Source: an uncultured Alphaproteobacteria bacterium
GTDB taxonomy: Bacteria; Pseudomonadota; Alphaproteobacteria; Puniceispirillales; UBA1172
NCBI GenBank assembly: GCA_913056245.1
Contig: CAJXME010000003.1
Location: 1-15,522, forward strand
DNA length: 15,522 nucleotides
Reading direction: 5' to 3'
Shown here: positions 7,111-14,815 of the stretch, piece after piece
How the letters are laid out: each line of letters begins with the position of its first letter
Numbering within the stretch: position 1 is the stretch's first letter
Made by a program: the position numbers and the translations under genes
The notes under the pieces: model-generated
The model's database searches: none
What the model was told of the DNA's origin: nothing
What the model saw: only the letters and a program-made list of their open reading frames with translations

Positions 7111-8676
7111 CTACATCCGACGCCGATAGGGCGTCAAGAACTGCGATGCAAACGCCATGACAATGACCATAATGATCATCACCGCAAAGCCCCAATCGCC
7201 AAAGCGAGTGTAAAGGGTATCCAACCGCCCTGAAAGCACAGCATCACGCACGCCTTCAGTGCCATAATCGATCCGATGGGTGATGCGGCCTCGGCTGTCG
7301 ATGATCGCTGAAATGCCCGTATTGGCGACGCGCACCAGTGGCCGGCCGGTTTCAGCGGCGCGCATCTGCGCCATGGCCAAATGCTGGCGGGGGCCAATCG
7401 TGTCGCCAAACCAAGCATCATTGGTGAGGTTCACCATCACATCCGCCTCGGTTTCAGCAAGATCACGGCGCACCGCGGCGGGGAAAATCACCTCATAACA
7501 AATCAACGGCAAGAGTCGAACCGCCGAACCATCACGGCGGGTGATCACCATGGGGCCAGCGGTATCGCCTTGAGCAAAATCATTCGGCCCTGCGATGACG
7601 TCAACAAAGGGGATGAATTCACGGAGCGGCGCGTATTCGCCAAATGGCACCAAATGACGCTTATCGTAAAATTGAGTCATGATGCCTTCTGGGTTAAACA
7701 TCATCGCGCTGTTGAAAAACTGATCCGGCGATTGAACCCTGAGCGTACCCGTCAAGACGGGCGTCTTTCCCGATGACGCGGCTTGCGCCATGGCTTGAAT
7801 AACACTTCGCTCATGTTCATAAAATCCCGCAAAAGCGGTTTCAGGCCATAGAATCAAATCCAAATCGCGATTGGTTTCTTGCCGTGACGCGCGCACCAGC
7901 GCCCTTAAATGATCAGGGCGGTCTTGGCGATTCCATTTTTGATCTTGAGGGATATTCGGCTGGATCACGCGCACCGTCATGCCAGAGCCGGGGTGATCCG
8001 TCATTTGCGCTTGCCCCTGCCAGAGGCCAGCGCCCCATAACCCAAGCAAGCCTATGGCGACCACAAACGCTAGGCCTTTTGCCCTTAATATCACCAAGCC
8101 CGGCCAAAACGCGATCAGCAATACCGCCAAGGTGCCGCCCCAAAGCCCGATTGATGCCGCGATCGCCAGCGTGATGTCATGATTGGCCAAGATCATCCCC
8201 GGCGCGTTCCACGGAAACCCGGTGAAAATAAACCCCCTGGTATATTCCATCACGGCCAAAGAGACAGCGAGCATCACGAGGCGCGATGGGGGATTCCGGC
8301 CAGCCCAAAAAGCAATGGCAAAGCCCAATCCCCAAAACAAACCCAAAAAGAGCGGCAAGCCGATGGCTGAAAACGGGATCAGCAGCACATCCCCCCCGCC
8401 AGAGACCACCAAGGCGTTGCTGATCCAAAAGAGCGAATAGACAAACCAGCCAAAGCCTGTCATCCAGCCCAGACGAAAAGCCTCAATCCCCCGCTCCGCC
8501 CGAAGCAGTTGCATCGCCGGCACCAGCAAAGCAAATATCGCGATATCAACGCCGTGTGGCGGCAAGGCCAAACTTGCCACAAGCCCTGCAAGGCTTGCCA
8601 TCAGCAATGGTTTTGCACGCGGCCATAGGCGCGCTTTTAGCGTGCCTTGATGCGGCTGATTAGTCATCATTCCCAT
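7111..8676 (-). CDS. lnt: Apolipoprotein N-acyltransferase Lnt
   Basis: Lnt adds the third acyl chain to the N-terminal cysteine of outer-membrane lipoproteins, working in the inner membrane with a periplasmic active site. The protein (about 521 residues) has several N-terminal membrane segments in the first ~220 residues (for example LLMASLAGLVASLALP), a periplasmic nitrilase-fold domain from about 235, and one C-terminal membrane segment (GFAVMIIMVIVMAFA). The catalytic triad is visible: Glu in LWPETAFAGFYEH (about 279), Lys in YDKRHLVPFGEYAPL (about 339) and Cys in LICYEVIFP (about 393). NDAWFG and GRPLVRVANTG are also present. The start is uncertain: ATGs at 8676, 8670 and 8667 all overlap the end of corC, and a longer frame reaches 8712. 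Its partner corC lies directly upstream, the usual pairing. Confidence 0.96.
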   Translation of the reverse strand: MGMMTNQPHQGTLKARLWPRAKPLLMASLAGLVASLALPPHGVDIAIFALLVPAMQLLRAERGIEAFRLGWMTGFGWFVYSLFWISNALVVSGGGDVLLIPFSAIGLPLFLGLFWGLGFAIAFWAGRNPPSRLVMLAVSLAVMEYTRGFIFTGFPWNAPGMILANHDITLAIAASIGLWGGTLAVLLIAFWPGLVILRAKGLAFVVAIGLLGLWGAGLWQGQAQMTDHPGSGMTVRVIQPNIPQDQKWNRQDRPDHLRALVRASRQETNRDLDLILWPETAFAGFYEHERSVIQAMAQAASSGKTPVLTGTLRVQSPDQFFNSAMMFNPEGIMTQFYDKRHLVPFGEYAPLREFIPFVDVIAGPNDFAQGDTAGPMVITRRDGSAVRLLPLICYEVIFPAAVRRDLAETEADVMVNLTNDAWFGDTIGPRQHLAMAQMRAAETGRPLVRVANTGISAIIDSRGRITHRIDYGTEGVRDAVLSGRLDTLYTRFGDWGFAVMIIMVIVMAFASQFLTPYRRRM

Positions 8677-9556
8677 GGGCAGGTTGATCGGCTGACGCAT
8701 CGCTCGCGTCATGCGCTGAAAAACGATCCAACCCGCGAATTTTGATCAAATTGACCTGTCGTGGGTTGCTGTCTAGGACTTCAAATTCAAGGCCGATATC
8801 ATGGCGGATGATTTCCCCCCGCCCCGGCACTCGTCCCGCAAGGGCAATCACCAATCCGCCGACGGTGTCAATTTCATCGCGCTCATCGTCATCGAGCAAT
8901 TCGCCGGTGATGGCTTCGAGTTCATCGACTTCAAGCCGCGCTTCTGCCGTGGCGGTGCCGTCACCATTAATGTCAAAGAGGGGGGTGGTGTCATCATCAT
9001 GTTCATCGTTGATTTCACCGACGATTTCTTCCACCAAATCTTCAATCGTGATCAAGCCATCCGTGCCGCCATGTTCATCGACCACCAGTGCCAGATGCAG
9101 ACGCTTTAACCGCATTTCTTGGAGCAAATCCATCGTCCGCATGGTCGGCGCGATATAGATCGGCTGCCGAAGCGTCGTCATCAAATCCTTGGCTTTGCCA
9201 TCGTGAATGCAGCGCGCCACGTCTTTGATATGAAGAATGCCAATGACGTCATCCATACTGCCCTTGGTCACGGGCACACGCGAATGATTGGCCGCCACCA
9301 TAGCATCGAGAATACTGTCAATCCCGTCTTCGATATCCACCGACACGATATCCGCCCGCGGCACCATCACATCGGTGGCGGTGATATCCCGAAGGCCAAG
9401 GATATTTTTAAGCAACATGCTTTCATGGCTGTCAAAATGCAGTTCTTGGCGAATCGATTCTTCCAGCAATTCGGTCAGTTCATCGCGCGCCAATTGAGGC
9501 GGTTGACCGGGAATAGCCCGCAGCAACATCGACTTTAATTTTTGCCAGCCGGTCAT
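8660..9556 (-). CDS. corC: CorC/HlyC-type CBS-domain protein
   Basis: This soluble 298-residue member of the CorC/TlyC (hemolysin C) family has no membrane segment. Two CBS domains lie at about 63-122 (beginning TDVMVPRADI) and 128-186 (containing the conserved DEHGGTDGLITIEDLVEEI). A CorC_HlyC transporter-associated domain follows at about 200-276 (EARLEVDELEAITG, TVGGLVIALAGRVPGRGE). The tail (277-298) is Asp/Ala-rich. CBS pairs bind adenine nucleotides. CorC homologues have been linked to Mg2+/Co2+ efflux and to membrane or lipoprotein physiology, but the biochemical role in alphaproteobacteria is unsettled. The start ATG overlaps the ybeY stop by 4 nt (ATGA), indicating translational coupling, and the 3' end overlaps lnt. 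The ybeY-corC-lnt order is widespread in Proteobacteria. Confidence 0.93.
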   Translation of the reverse strand: MTGWQKLKSMLLRAIPGQPPQLARDELTELLEESIRQELHFDSHESMLLKNILGLRDITATDVMVPRADIVSVDIEDGIDSILDAMVAANHSRVPVTKGSMDDVIGILHIKDVARCIHDGKAKDLMTTLRQPIYIAPTMRTMDLLQEMRLKRLHLALVVDEHGGTDGLITIEDLVEEIVGEINDEHDDDTTPLFDINGDGTATAEARLEVDELEAITGELLDDDERDEIDTVGGLVIALAGRVPGRGEIIRHDIGLEFEVLDSNPRQVNLIKIRGLDRFSAHDASDASADQPAHGNDD

Positions 9557-10140
9557 GACGTGCCCCCATTATGACTTCGAGCATGACTTTGGGGATGATT
9601 TGGGGTCGCATAAGGATTCGCGATGCCATGATCGGCCAAAATATCAATCTCGAGAGATTCCATCACCTCAGCTTCGCCATCGTCAAGGTGATCATGACCC
9701 GATAAATGCAAGGCGCCATGGAGCAACAAATGCTGGCAATGATCGGCAAGGGAAATCTCCATCTCCGCCGCTTGTTGCGCCATCACGTCATAGGCAATCG
9801 CGATATCGCCGAGAAAATCATCATCATCGGCGGGAAAAGACAAGACATCGGTGGGGCCTGATTTCTGGCGATGGGTTTCGTTGAGTTCCGCCATGCGCTC
9901 AACATTAGTGAACAGCACCGCGATATCGACATCTCGATGGCCTTCGCGCGCCATCGCATCGCCAAGGATGGCCATCATTTTGGCTTGCATTTCCGGCGTC
10001 AACAACGCCTCCCAAGCGTCGTCATCATAGGTGGCATCAATGGTGATGCCGTGATCATTGGTCAGCAGCAGCGATCGACTGTCTGGGTCTTCAGCCGCAT
10101 CGGCCATATGGTGTTCAGCGCTTTCAGGGGAATGGGACAT
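9553..10140 (-). CDS. ybeY: Endoribonuclease YbeY (16S rRNA 3'-end maturation)
   Basis: YbeY is a metal-dependent endoribonuclease involved in 16S 3'-end processing and ribosome quality control. The zinc-binding signature HGALHLSGHDH is complete, with H141, H145 and H151 as ligands. The upstream block GPTDVLSFPADDDDFLGDIAIA (about 96-116) is also typical. At 195 residues it is longer than the roughly 155-residue E. coli protein. The extra length lies in an acidic N-terminal stretch of about 25 residues and a His/Asn/Ser-rich tail. The start at 10140 has only a weak AAGAAAG upstream; a second Met at 10107 would remove 11 poorly conserved residues. It lies 29 nt after phoH and overlaps corC by 4 nt. 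Confidence 0.94.
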   Translation of the reverse strand: MSHSPESAEHHMADAAEDPDSRSLLLTNDHGITIDATYDDDAWEALLTPEMQAKMMAILGDAMAREGHRDVDIAVLFTNVERMAELNETHRQKSGPTDVLSFPADDDDFLGDIAIAYDVMAQQAAEMEISLADHCQHLLLHGALHLSGHDHLDDGEAEVMESLEIDILADHGIANPYATPNHPQSHARSHNGGTS

Positions 10141-10169
10141 TAATGATTCTTTCTTGTGGGTTCAGCCAT

Positions 10170-11171
10170 TTACTTTTTGTCATCGCGTTTTTCATAGGCG
10201 GTCAAGATGCGCGCAACCACGGGATGACGCACAACATCCGAGCCTTTCAGGCGAATGATTTTAACACCTTTGATATCATCAAGGATCGACACCGCGTCTT
10301 CAAGGCCTGATTTCTGACCATGGGGCAAATCCACTTGGCTGAGATCGCCGGTGATGACCATACGCGAATCATCCCCGAGACGGGTCAGCACCATTTTCAT
10401 TTGCACCGGCGTGGTGTTCTGCGCTTCGTCGATGATGACGTAAGATTGCGATAACGTGCGGCCGCGCATAAAGGCAATGGGCGCGATTTCAATCTGCCCC
10501 GACACCAGCATCCGATCCACCATATCCGGCGGCATCATATCGTAGAGCGCGTCATAGAGCGGCCTTAAATAGGGGTCGACTTTTTCTTTCATATCGCCCG
10601 GCAAAAAGCCAAGCCGCTCCCCCGCTTCTACCGCCGGGCGCGACAAGACAATCCGTTCGATGCGTTTGGCTTTCAAGGCTTCGACGGCTTTGGCGACGGC
10701 GAGATAAGTTTTGCCCGATCCCGCAGGGCCAATCCCAAACACCACATCATGGCTGGCAAGCGCTTTGATATAATCGCCTTGGCCTTTTGATTTTGGCGTC
10801 ACGGTTTTCCGCCAAGTGTCGAGCGCGCCATCGCTATTGGCAAAAGCCGCCATGCCATCATTGCTGGCTTCGCTCGCCCAGCGCAACGCGTCCTTGACCA
10901 TAGAGGCGGTCAAATCGCGATGGCCTGTGTCATTGGCGATGCGTTTATACAGCGCTTCGATGGTCGATTTGGCCGTCGAGGTGTTGGTTTTGCTGCCGGT
11001 GATTTTGATGATATTGCCAAAACTGTCGAGGGACACGTCTAGGGCTTCTTCAATCGCCGCCAGATTGCTGTTGTGATGCCCATAAAGATAGGGCAGGAGA
11101 TCATTGTCTTGAAATTCGAGTTTGATGCTGTGGTCTTGCTTCGGACGATCCGGGCTTTTTTTCTGCCGCAC
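10170..11171 (-). CDS. phoH: PhoH family ATPase (PhoH-like, YbeZ type)
   Basis: This 333-residue P-loop NTPase of the PhoH/YbeZ group is predicted to act in RNA metabolism with YbeY. Walker A is GPAGSGKT (148-155) and Walker B is VIIDEAQN (245-252). Other family blocks are LSRPAVEAGERLGFLPGD (176-193), PIAFMRGRTL (231-240) and the sensor-like MVITGDLSQVDLP (271-283). Residues 15-90 resemble the KH-like N-terminal part common in this family (YGHHNSNLAAIEEAL). The start is GTG at 11171 with GAGAGGG in the 19-nt gap after miaB. The miaB-phoH-ybeY-corC-lnt order is shared across Proteobacteria. The enzymatic activity of PhoH proteins is not fully settled; ATPase activity is supported by the motifs. 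Confidence 0.94.
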   Translation of the reverse strand: MRQKKSPDRPKQDHSIKLEFQDNDLLPYLYGHHNSNLAAIEEALDVSLDSFGNIIKITGSKTNTSTAKSTIEALYKRIANDTGHRDLTASMVKDALRWASEASNDGMAAFANSDGALDTWRKTVTPKSKGQGDYIKALASHDVVFGIGPAGSGKTYLAVAKAVEALKAKRIERIVLSRPAVEAGERLGFLPGDMKEKVDPYLRPLYDALYDMMPPDMVDRMLVSGQIEIAPIAFMRGRTLSQSYVIIDEAQNTTPVQMKMVLTRLGDDSRMVITGDLSQVDLPHGQKSGLEDAVSILDDIKGVKIIRLKGSDVVRHPVVARILTAYEKRDDKK

Positions 11172-11190
11172 GCTGGTTCAACCCTCTCAG

Positions 11191-12531
11191 TTACTGTGTC
11201 GCGATTGCTTCGGCGGATAGCGAGTTTTGATGCGCGTCCACAATCGTTAGTTTTACTATATCACCAATTTCACCACTTGTGGCAGGGAAATGTACCGCTT
11301 GCATCCAAGGGCTGCGACCGGCTTTTTGATGGGCGCGATTGGCTGGCCGTTCGATGAGAACATCCATCTCTTGACCAATCTTGGCTTTGTTAAACGCCAA
11401 TTGCTGAGCGCTGACCAATTGCTGAAGCCCCGCAAGGCGTTCGGATTTAACATCCTCATCAACTTGATCATCACGCATCGAGGCTGGCGTGCCGGGGCGC
11501 GGGGAATATTTGAACGAATAGGCTGATGCGTAATTCACCCGCGCGATCAAATTAAGGGTATCGGCGAAATCTTGATCGGTCTCACCGGGGAAGCCCACGA
11601 TGAAATCACCGCTAATCGCCATATCGGAACGCGCGGCGCGCAAATCATCGATGATGCGGAAATAATCATCGCGGCTGTGATCTCGGTTCATCGCCTCAAG
11701 CACGCGATTAGACCCCGATTGCACGGGCAGGTGCAAATACGGCATCAAGGCGGGAATATCGGCATGGGCGCGGATCAAGTCGGCGTTCATATCGCGGGGA
11801 TGCGACGTGGTGTAGCGAAGCCGCTTTAACCCATCCAAATCCGCCAATTCATAAAGCAGGCGCGCGAAATTCCATTCTTTTCCATCGGTGCCTTCCGCCG
11901 CCCAAGCGTTGACGTTCTGACCCAGCAGATTCAACTCAACACTACCGCCGGCGATCAAACGCTTGGCTTCATCCAAGACGCTTGAGGCGGGGCGTGAGAA
12001 TTCAGCGCCGCGGGTATAAGGCACGACGCAGAAGGTGCAAAATTTATTGCATCCTTCCTGCACCGATAAAAACGCCGCTGGACCTCGCGGTGTGTGCTCT
12101 TCGGGAAGGAAATCAAATTTATCTTCCACGGGAAAATCGGTATCGATCACCGCACGCCGCGCGGCGGGATCAATATTCGCCACCAATTCCGGCAGACGGT
12201 GATAGGCTTGGGGGCCAACCACCACATCAACCCAAGGGGCGCGGCGGCTAATCTCTTCGCCTTCGGCTTGAGCCACACAGCCCGCCACCGCAATTTTTAC
12301 TTGCCGGCCTTGTTCCGCCTCGGCTTCTTTCCAAAGGCGCAACCGCCCCAATTCGGAAAACACTTTTTCCGCTGCTTTTTCGCGAATATGGCAGGTGTTG
12401 ATGATCACCATATCCGCATCGCTCGCATCATCGCTATTGCTATAACCAAGCGGCGCCAAGACATCGGCCATCCGATCCGAATCATAGACATTCATCTGGC
12501 AACCATAGGTTTTGATGTGAAGTTTTTTAGC
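11191..12531 (-). CDS. miaB: tRNA-2-methylthio-N6-dimethylallyladenosine synthase MiaB
   Basis: MiaB is a radical-SAM methylthiotransferase that turns i6A37 into ms2i6A37 in tRNAs reading UNN codons. From ATG 12531 it has 446 residues. The N-terminal UPF0004 domain has its three cluster cysteines at C11 (TYGCQMN), C48 (NTCHIREKA) and C85 ([10 protein letters not shown]). The radical-SAM CxxxCxxC is C162, C166 and C169 in [19 protein letters not shown]-terminal TRAM domain occupies about 375-440. In-frame ATGs at 12540 (forming ATGA with the rimI stop) and 12549 are possible starts; 12531 gives the standard N-terminus [15 protein letters not shown]. MiaB uses SAM both as radical source and methyl donor, tying it to metK downstream. 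Confidence 0.97.
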   Translation of the reverse strand, partial: AKKLHIKTYGCQMNVYDSDRMADVLAPLGYSNSDDASDADMVIINTCHIREKAAEKVFSELGRLRLWKEAEAEQGRQVKIAVAGCVAQAEGEEISRRAPWVDVVVGPQAYHRLPELVANIDPAARRAVIDTDFPVEDKFDFLPEEHTPRGPAAFLSVQEGCNKFCTFCVVPYTRGAEFSRPASSVLDEAKRLIAGGSVELNLLGQNVNAWAAEGTDGKEWNFARLLYELADLDGLKRLRYTTSHPRDMNADLIRAHADIPALMPYLHLPVQSGSNRVLEAMNRDHSRDDYFRIIDDLRAARSDMAISGDFIVGFPGETDQDFADTLNLIARVNYASAYSFKYSPRPGTPASMRDDQVDEDVKSERLAGLQQLVSAQQLAFNKAKIGQEMDVLIERPANRAHQKAGRSPWMQAVHFPATSGEIGDIVKLTIVDAHQNSLSAEAIATQ

Positions 12532-12536
12532 CATGA

Positions 12537-12965
12537 TCATCGTTTCCATTGCATCAAGATCGCCGTTTCAGCCGTGGCGGTTGGGTCTGTCGATTGGTAA
12601 TACCCTTTTCTGGCGCCATCTTCAACAAATCCGAATTGCCGGTATAAATGAAGGGCAGGGATATTTGACGATTTCACATCCAGCCAACAGGATCGCAAGT
12701 CAAACCGCTCGATAAATCCCGCCAGCAAGCGCCGCCCAAACCCCTGTTGCCGGTGATCTTCCGCCACGGTAATTTGGATCACCTCGCCCTGATCATCGAT
12801 CACCCAACCATAGATAAAGCCCATCAAATGATCGTCAACCTCTAGCCCTAATCCCGCGAAAGCAGGCTTTGCCATCATGGCGGCTAAAGTGGTTTCGCTT
12901 TCCTTGGCATCAATCGCGCCAATCGCTGGAAGATGCGAGGGGGTCAGCAGAATAAGCCTGGTCAT
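12537..12965 (-). CDS. rimI: GNAT N-acetyltransferase, RimI-like (ribosomal protein bS18-alanine N-acetyltransferase type)
   Basis: This 142-residue GNAT protein is placed directly after tsaB, where RimI is usually found. The acetyl-CoA-binding loop is [15 protein letters not shown] (67-81, with QxxGxG-type QQGFG). The C-terminal family block [13 protein letters not shown] (101-113) is followed by E115 and the YY pair (122-123), corresponding to catalytic Glu and Tyr of E. coli RimI as I recall them. The usual LEVR is LDVK here (95-98). RimI acetylates the N-terminal Ala of S18 in E. coli, and some homologues have broader substrates. The start overlaps the tsaB stop (12962) by 4 nt, so coupling is likely. 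The family is certain and the exact substrate is inferred from position. Confidence 0.87.
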   Translation of the reverse strand: MTRLILLTPSHLPAIGAIDAKESETTLAAMMAKPAFAGLGLEVDDHLMGFIYGWVIDDQGEVIQITVAEDHRQQGFGRRLLAGFIERFDLRSCWLDVKSSNIPALHLYRQFGFVEDGARKGYYQSTDPTATAETAILMQWKR

Positions 12966-13696
12966 GCCGGGGCGCCGCCAATCGCATCACCCTTAGATGT
13001 TTTGTCCGATTTTGATTGCCCAAGAATCGGCGGGGCTAAATAAAGCGGCTCTGGCGTCATCGCGTTGAGTGGCGATTGATGATAGGCGCGAATCAATCCG
13101 CTCGCATGGGGAAAATCACCGCCGCAAGCCTCAGCCTTCAAGCCTTGAGACGAGAGCCGCTCCGCAAGCAAAACGCGCTGATGCCCGGCTATAATAATGC
13201 CCTGATCAAATGCCGACCGATGGTCTTCAATGAGCGGCAATAATTTTTCGTTATCGCCATCGATAATCGGGCTGAGGGGCGTTAAATCCGCCGCGAATAT
13301 CTGCATGAAATTTGTTTTGCGGCGGCTGTCTATCAGGCTGATCACCGGCCGCTGGCCATCACTGGCCTCCGCCGCCAAGCCTGCGAGGGAGCTGACGCCT
13401 TTGGGGGATGTGCCTGTGGTGAGGCCAAAGCCTTTGGCGGCGGCGAGCGCGACTCGAATGCCCGTAAAGGAGCCGGGGCCTGTCCCCCCAAGCACCAAGG
13501 ACAAATCTTGATAGCCAAACCCTGACGCCGTCATCACGTCTTCCGCCAAGGTCACCATCCATGCCGCATGGCCATGGGCGGCGTCATGCGAAGACGTTTG
13601 GATGATCTCGCCATCCTTGGCCAATGCCGCCGAGGCCTGCCCACTGCTGGCTTCAAGCGCTAGAATCAAATCTGTTTTCAAGTTATTGCCCATCAT
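12962..13696 (-). CDS. tsaB: tRNA threonylcarbamoyladenosine biosynthesis protein TsaB
   Basis: TsaB is the ASKHA-fold partner of TsaD and TsaE in making t6A37 of ANN-decoding tRNAs. The 244-residue protein opens with the typical strand LILALEASSGQASAAL (10-25) and carries the hallmark GTGPGSFTGIRVALAAAKGF (71-90). The DARR-like motif appears as DSRR (123-126), and the C-terminal PEPLYLAPP replaces the usual xPxYLRPP. TsaB lacks the metal-binding histidines of TsaD and works as a scaffold. The start is ATG 13696, with a second ATG immediately after it. There is no strong Shine-Dalgarno; instead CAGCAG repeats directly abut the start. It is the first gene of the leftward cluster and is divergent from the deacetylase. 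Confidence 0.93.
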   Translation of the reverse strand: MMGNNLKTDLILALEASSGQASAALAKDGEIIQTSSHDAAHGHAAWMVTLAEDVMTASGFGYQDLSLVLGGTGPGSFTGIRVALAAAKGFGLTTGTSPKGVSSLAGLAAEASDGQRPVISLIDSRRKTNFMQIFAADLTPLSPIIDGDNEKLLPLIEDHRSAFDQGIIIAGHQRVLLAERLSSQGLKAEACGGDFPHASGLIRAYHQSPLNAMTPEPLYLAPPILGQSKSDKTSKGDAIGGAPA

Positions 13697-13726
13697 CTGC
13701 TGGTTTCTGCTGAATTGTTCCAGCAG
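13697..13726 (-). repeat. CTGCTG/CAGCAG inverted repeats at the tsaB start
   Basis: On the minus strand one CTGCTGG copy is followed by two CAGCAG copies (CAGCAG and CCAGCAG). It can pair with the near copy (6 bp, 8-nt loop) or the far one (7 bp, 16-nt loop). The far copy ends exactly at the tsaB ATG. The two folds are mutually exclusive, and the second would bury the translation start region. The regulatory role is inferred. Confidence 0.4.
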
Positions 13727-13762
13727 TTTTGATATAACAAATTCATCTCAATGAAGGAACAG
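13727..13762. promoter_or_regulatory. Divergent tsaB / deacetylase promoter region (weak)
   Basis: This short AT-richer spacer lies between divergent genes. TATAAC (13733-13738) could be a -10 for the rightward deacetylase gene, and GATATA (13731-13736, TATATC on the minus strand) one for the leftward tsaB cluster. Neither has a good -35 at proper spacing; for tsaB the best is TTCCTT with a 17-nt spacer. AAGGA at 13754-13758 is the Shine-Dalgarno of the deacetylase. Promoters must lie here or within the flanking genes. Confidence 0.35.
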
Positions 13763-13765
13763 ATG

Positions 13766-14809
13766 ATGGTGTTTGGTTTCAGACAATCGGTGATGCGGAT
13801 TTTAACATGGGCATTACTGATTATGATGGTCACGTTGCCGCTTGCCCGTGCCGCTGACCACGCGACGGTGATCATGTATCATCGTTTCGGGGAAGATTGG
13901 CTGCCCTCCACCAACACCACCCTTGAACAATTTGACGCGCATCTCAATGAATTGGCCACCGGCGGTTACCGTGTTCTGCCGCTCTCAGAAATCACCGCTA
14001 AGATCATCGCGGGTGAGCCTTTGCCCGATCGAGCCGTGGCGATCACCGTTGATGATGCCTTTATCTCTTTTTATGAAGAAGCTTGGCCTCGGCTAAAGGC
14101 TTATGATTTCCCTGTGACGCTTTTTGTCGCCACCCAAGCGATTGACCGCGAACTCAAAGGCTACGCGACTTGGGATCAATTGCGCCAATTGCAGGCCGAA
14201 GGGGTGGAGTTTGGCAGCCAATCCAACAGCCATCCGCATATGCACACAATTGATCTGGCATCAGCGCGGCAAGAAATTGAAATCTCCAACCAACGCTTTG
14301 TCGAAGAATTGGGCATCAAGCCGAGTTTCTTTGCCTATCCTTATGGCGAATATACGCCCGAAATTCGTGATCTGATGCGTGAGATGGGGTTCAGCGCGGC
14401 CTTTGGTCAGCATTCCGGCGTCATGCATCAAACGCAAAACCCTTTTGAGTTTCCTCGTTTTGCCTTCAATGAAAATTATGGTGAGATTAGCCGCTTGCAA
14501 TTGGCCGCCAATGCCCTGCCCATCCCCGCCACCGATATTTTGCCTGAAAGCATGGTGCTGGAAAACAACCCGCCGCTTTATGGGTTTACCGTCGCCGAAG
14601 ACATTGGGCCCTTGAACCGCATCGCTTGTTTTGCTTCCGGCATGGGGAAAGTCGCGACCACCGTCTTGGGTCAGCGCATTGAGGTGCGATTGCCCAAAGC
14701 CATCACCGGCACGCGGGGGCGCATCAATTGCACCATGCCGTATTTTCAAAATGGCAAAGAGACGGGACGTTGGCGCTGGCTTGGCAGTCAATGGCTGCCC
14801 ATCAATTAG
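13766..14809 (+). CDS. Secreted polysaccharide deacetylase (NodB-like, CE4)
   Basis: This 347-residue exported protein starts with a Sec signal peptide (hydrophobic ILTWALLIMMVTLPL, probable cleavage at ARA-AD). A NodB/CE4 deacetylase domain follows, with MYHRF, motif 1 TVDDAF (94-99, with the two Asp), motif 2 GSQSNSHPHMH (150-160) and motif 3 FFAYPYGEY. Relative to the usual HTxxH metal motif, the first His appears as Gln (GSQSNSH), although later histidines are present. The last ~80 residues form a separate small domain with two cysteines (about 288 and 322, in RIACFASG and GRINCTMPYF) and a WRWLGSQWLP ending. The substrate could be peptidoglycan or an exopolysaccharide and cannot be told from sequence. 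AAGGA favours the ATGs at 13763 or 13766 over the in-frame ATG at 13751. It converges with a glucosaminidase gene six bases away. Confidence 0.85.
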   Translation: MVFGFRQSVMRILTWALLIMMVTLPLARAADHATVIMYHRFGEDWLPSTNTTLEQFDAHLNELATGGYRVLPLSEITAKIIAGEPLPDRAVAITVDDAFISFYEEAWPRLKAYDFPVTLFVATQAIDRELKGYATWDQLRQLQAEGVEFGSQSNSHPHMHTIDLASARQEIEISNQRFVEELGIKPSFFAYPYGEYTPEIRDLMREMGFSAAFGQHSGVMHQTQNPFEFPRFAFNENYGEISRLQLAANALPIPATDILPESMVLENNPPLYGFTVAEDIGPLNRIACFASGMGKVATTVLGQRIEVRLPKAITGTRGRINCTMPYFQNGKETGRWRWLGSQWLPIN

Positions 14810-14815
14810 CGCTTA

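Noticed and set aside
6460..7233. A 257-codon plus-strand frame opposite metK and the end of lnt
   Set aside because: It is antisense to metK, whose sequence is unambiguous; no motif or family resemblance was seen.
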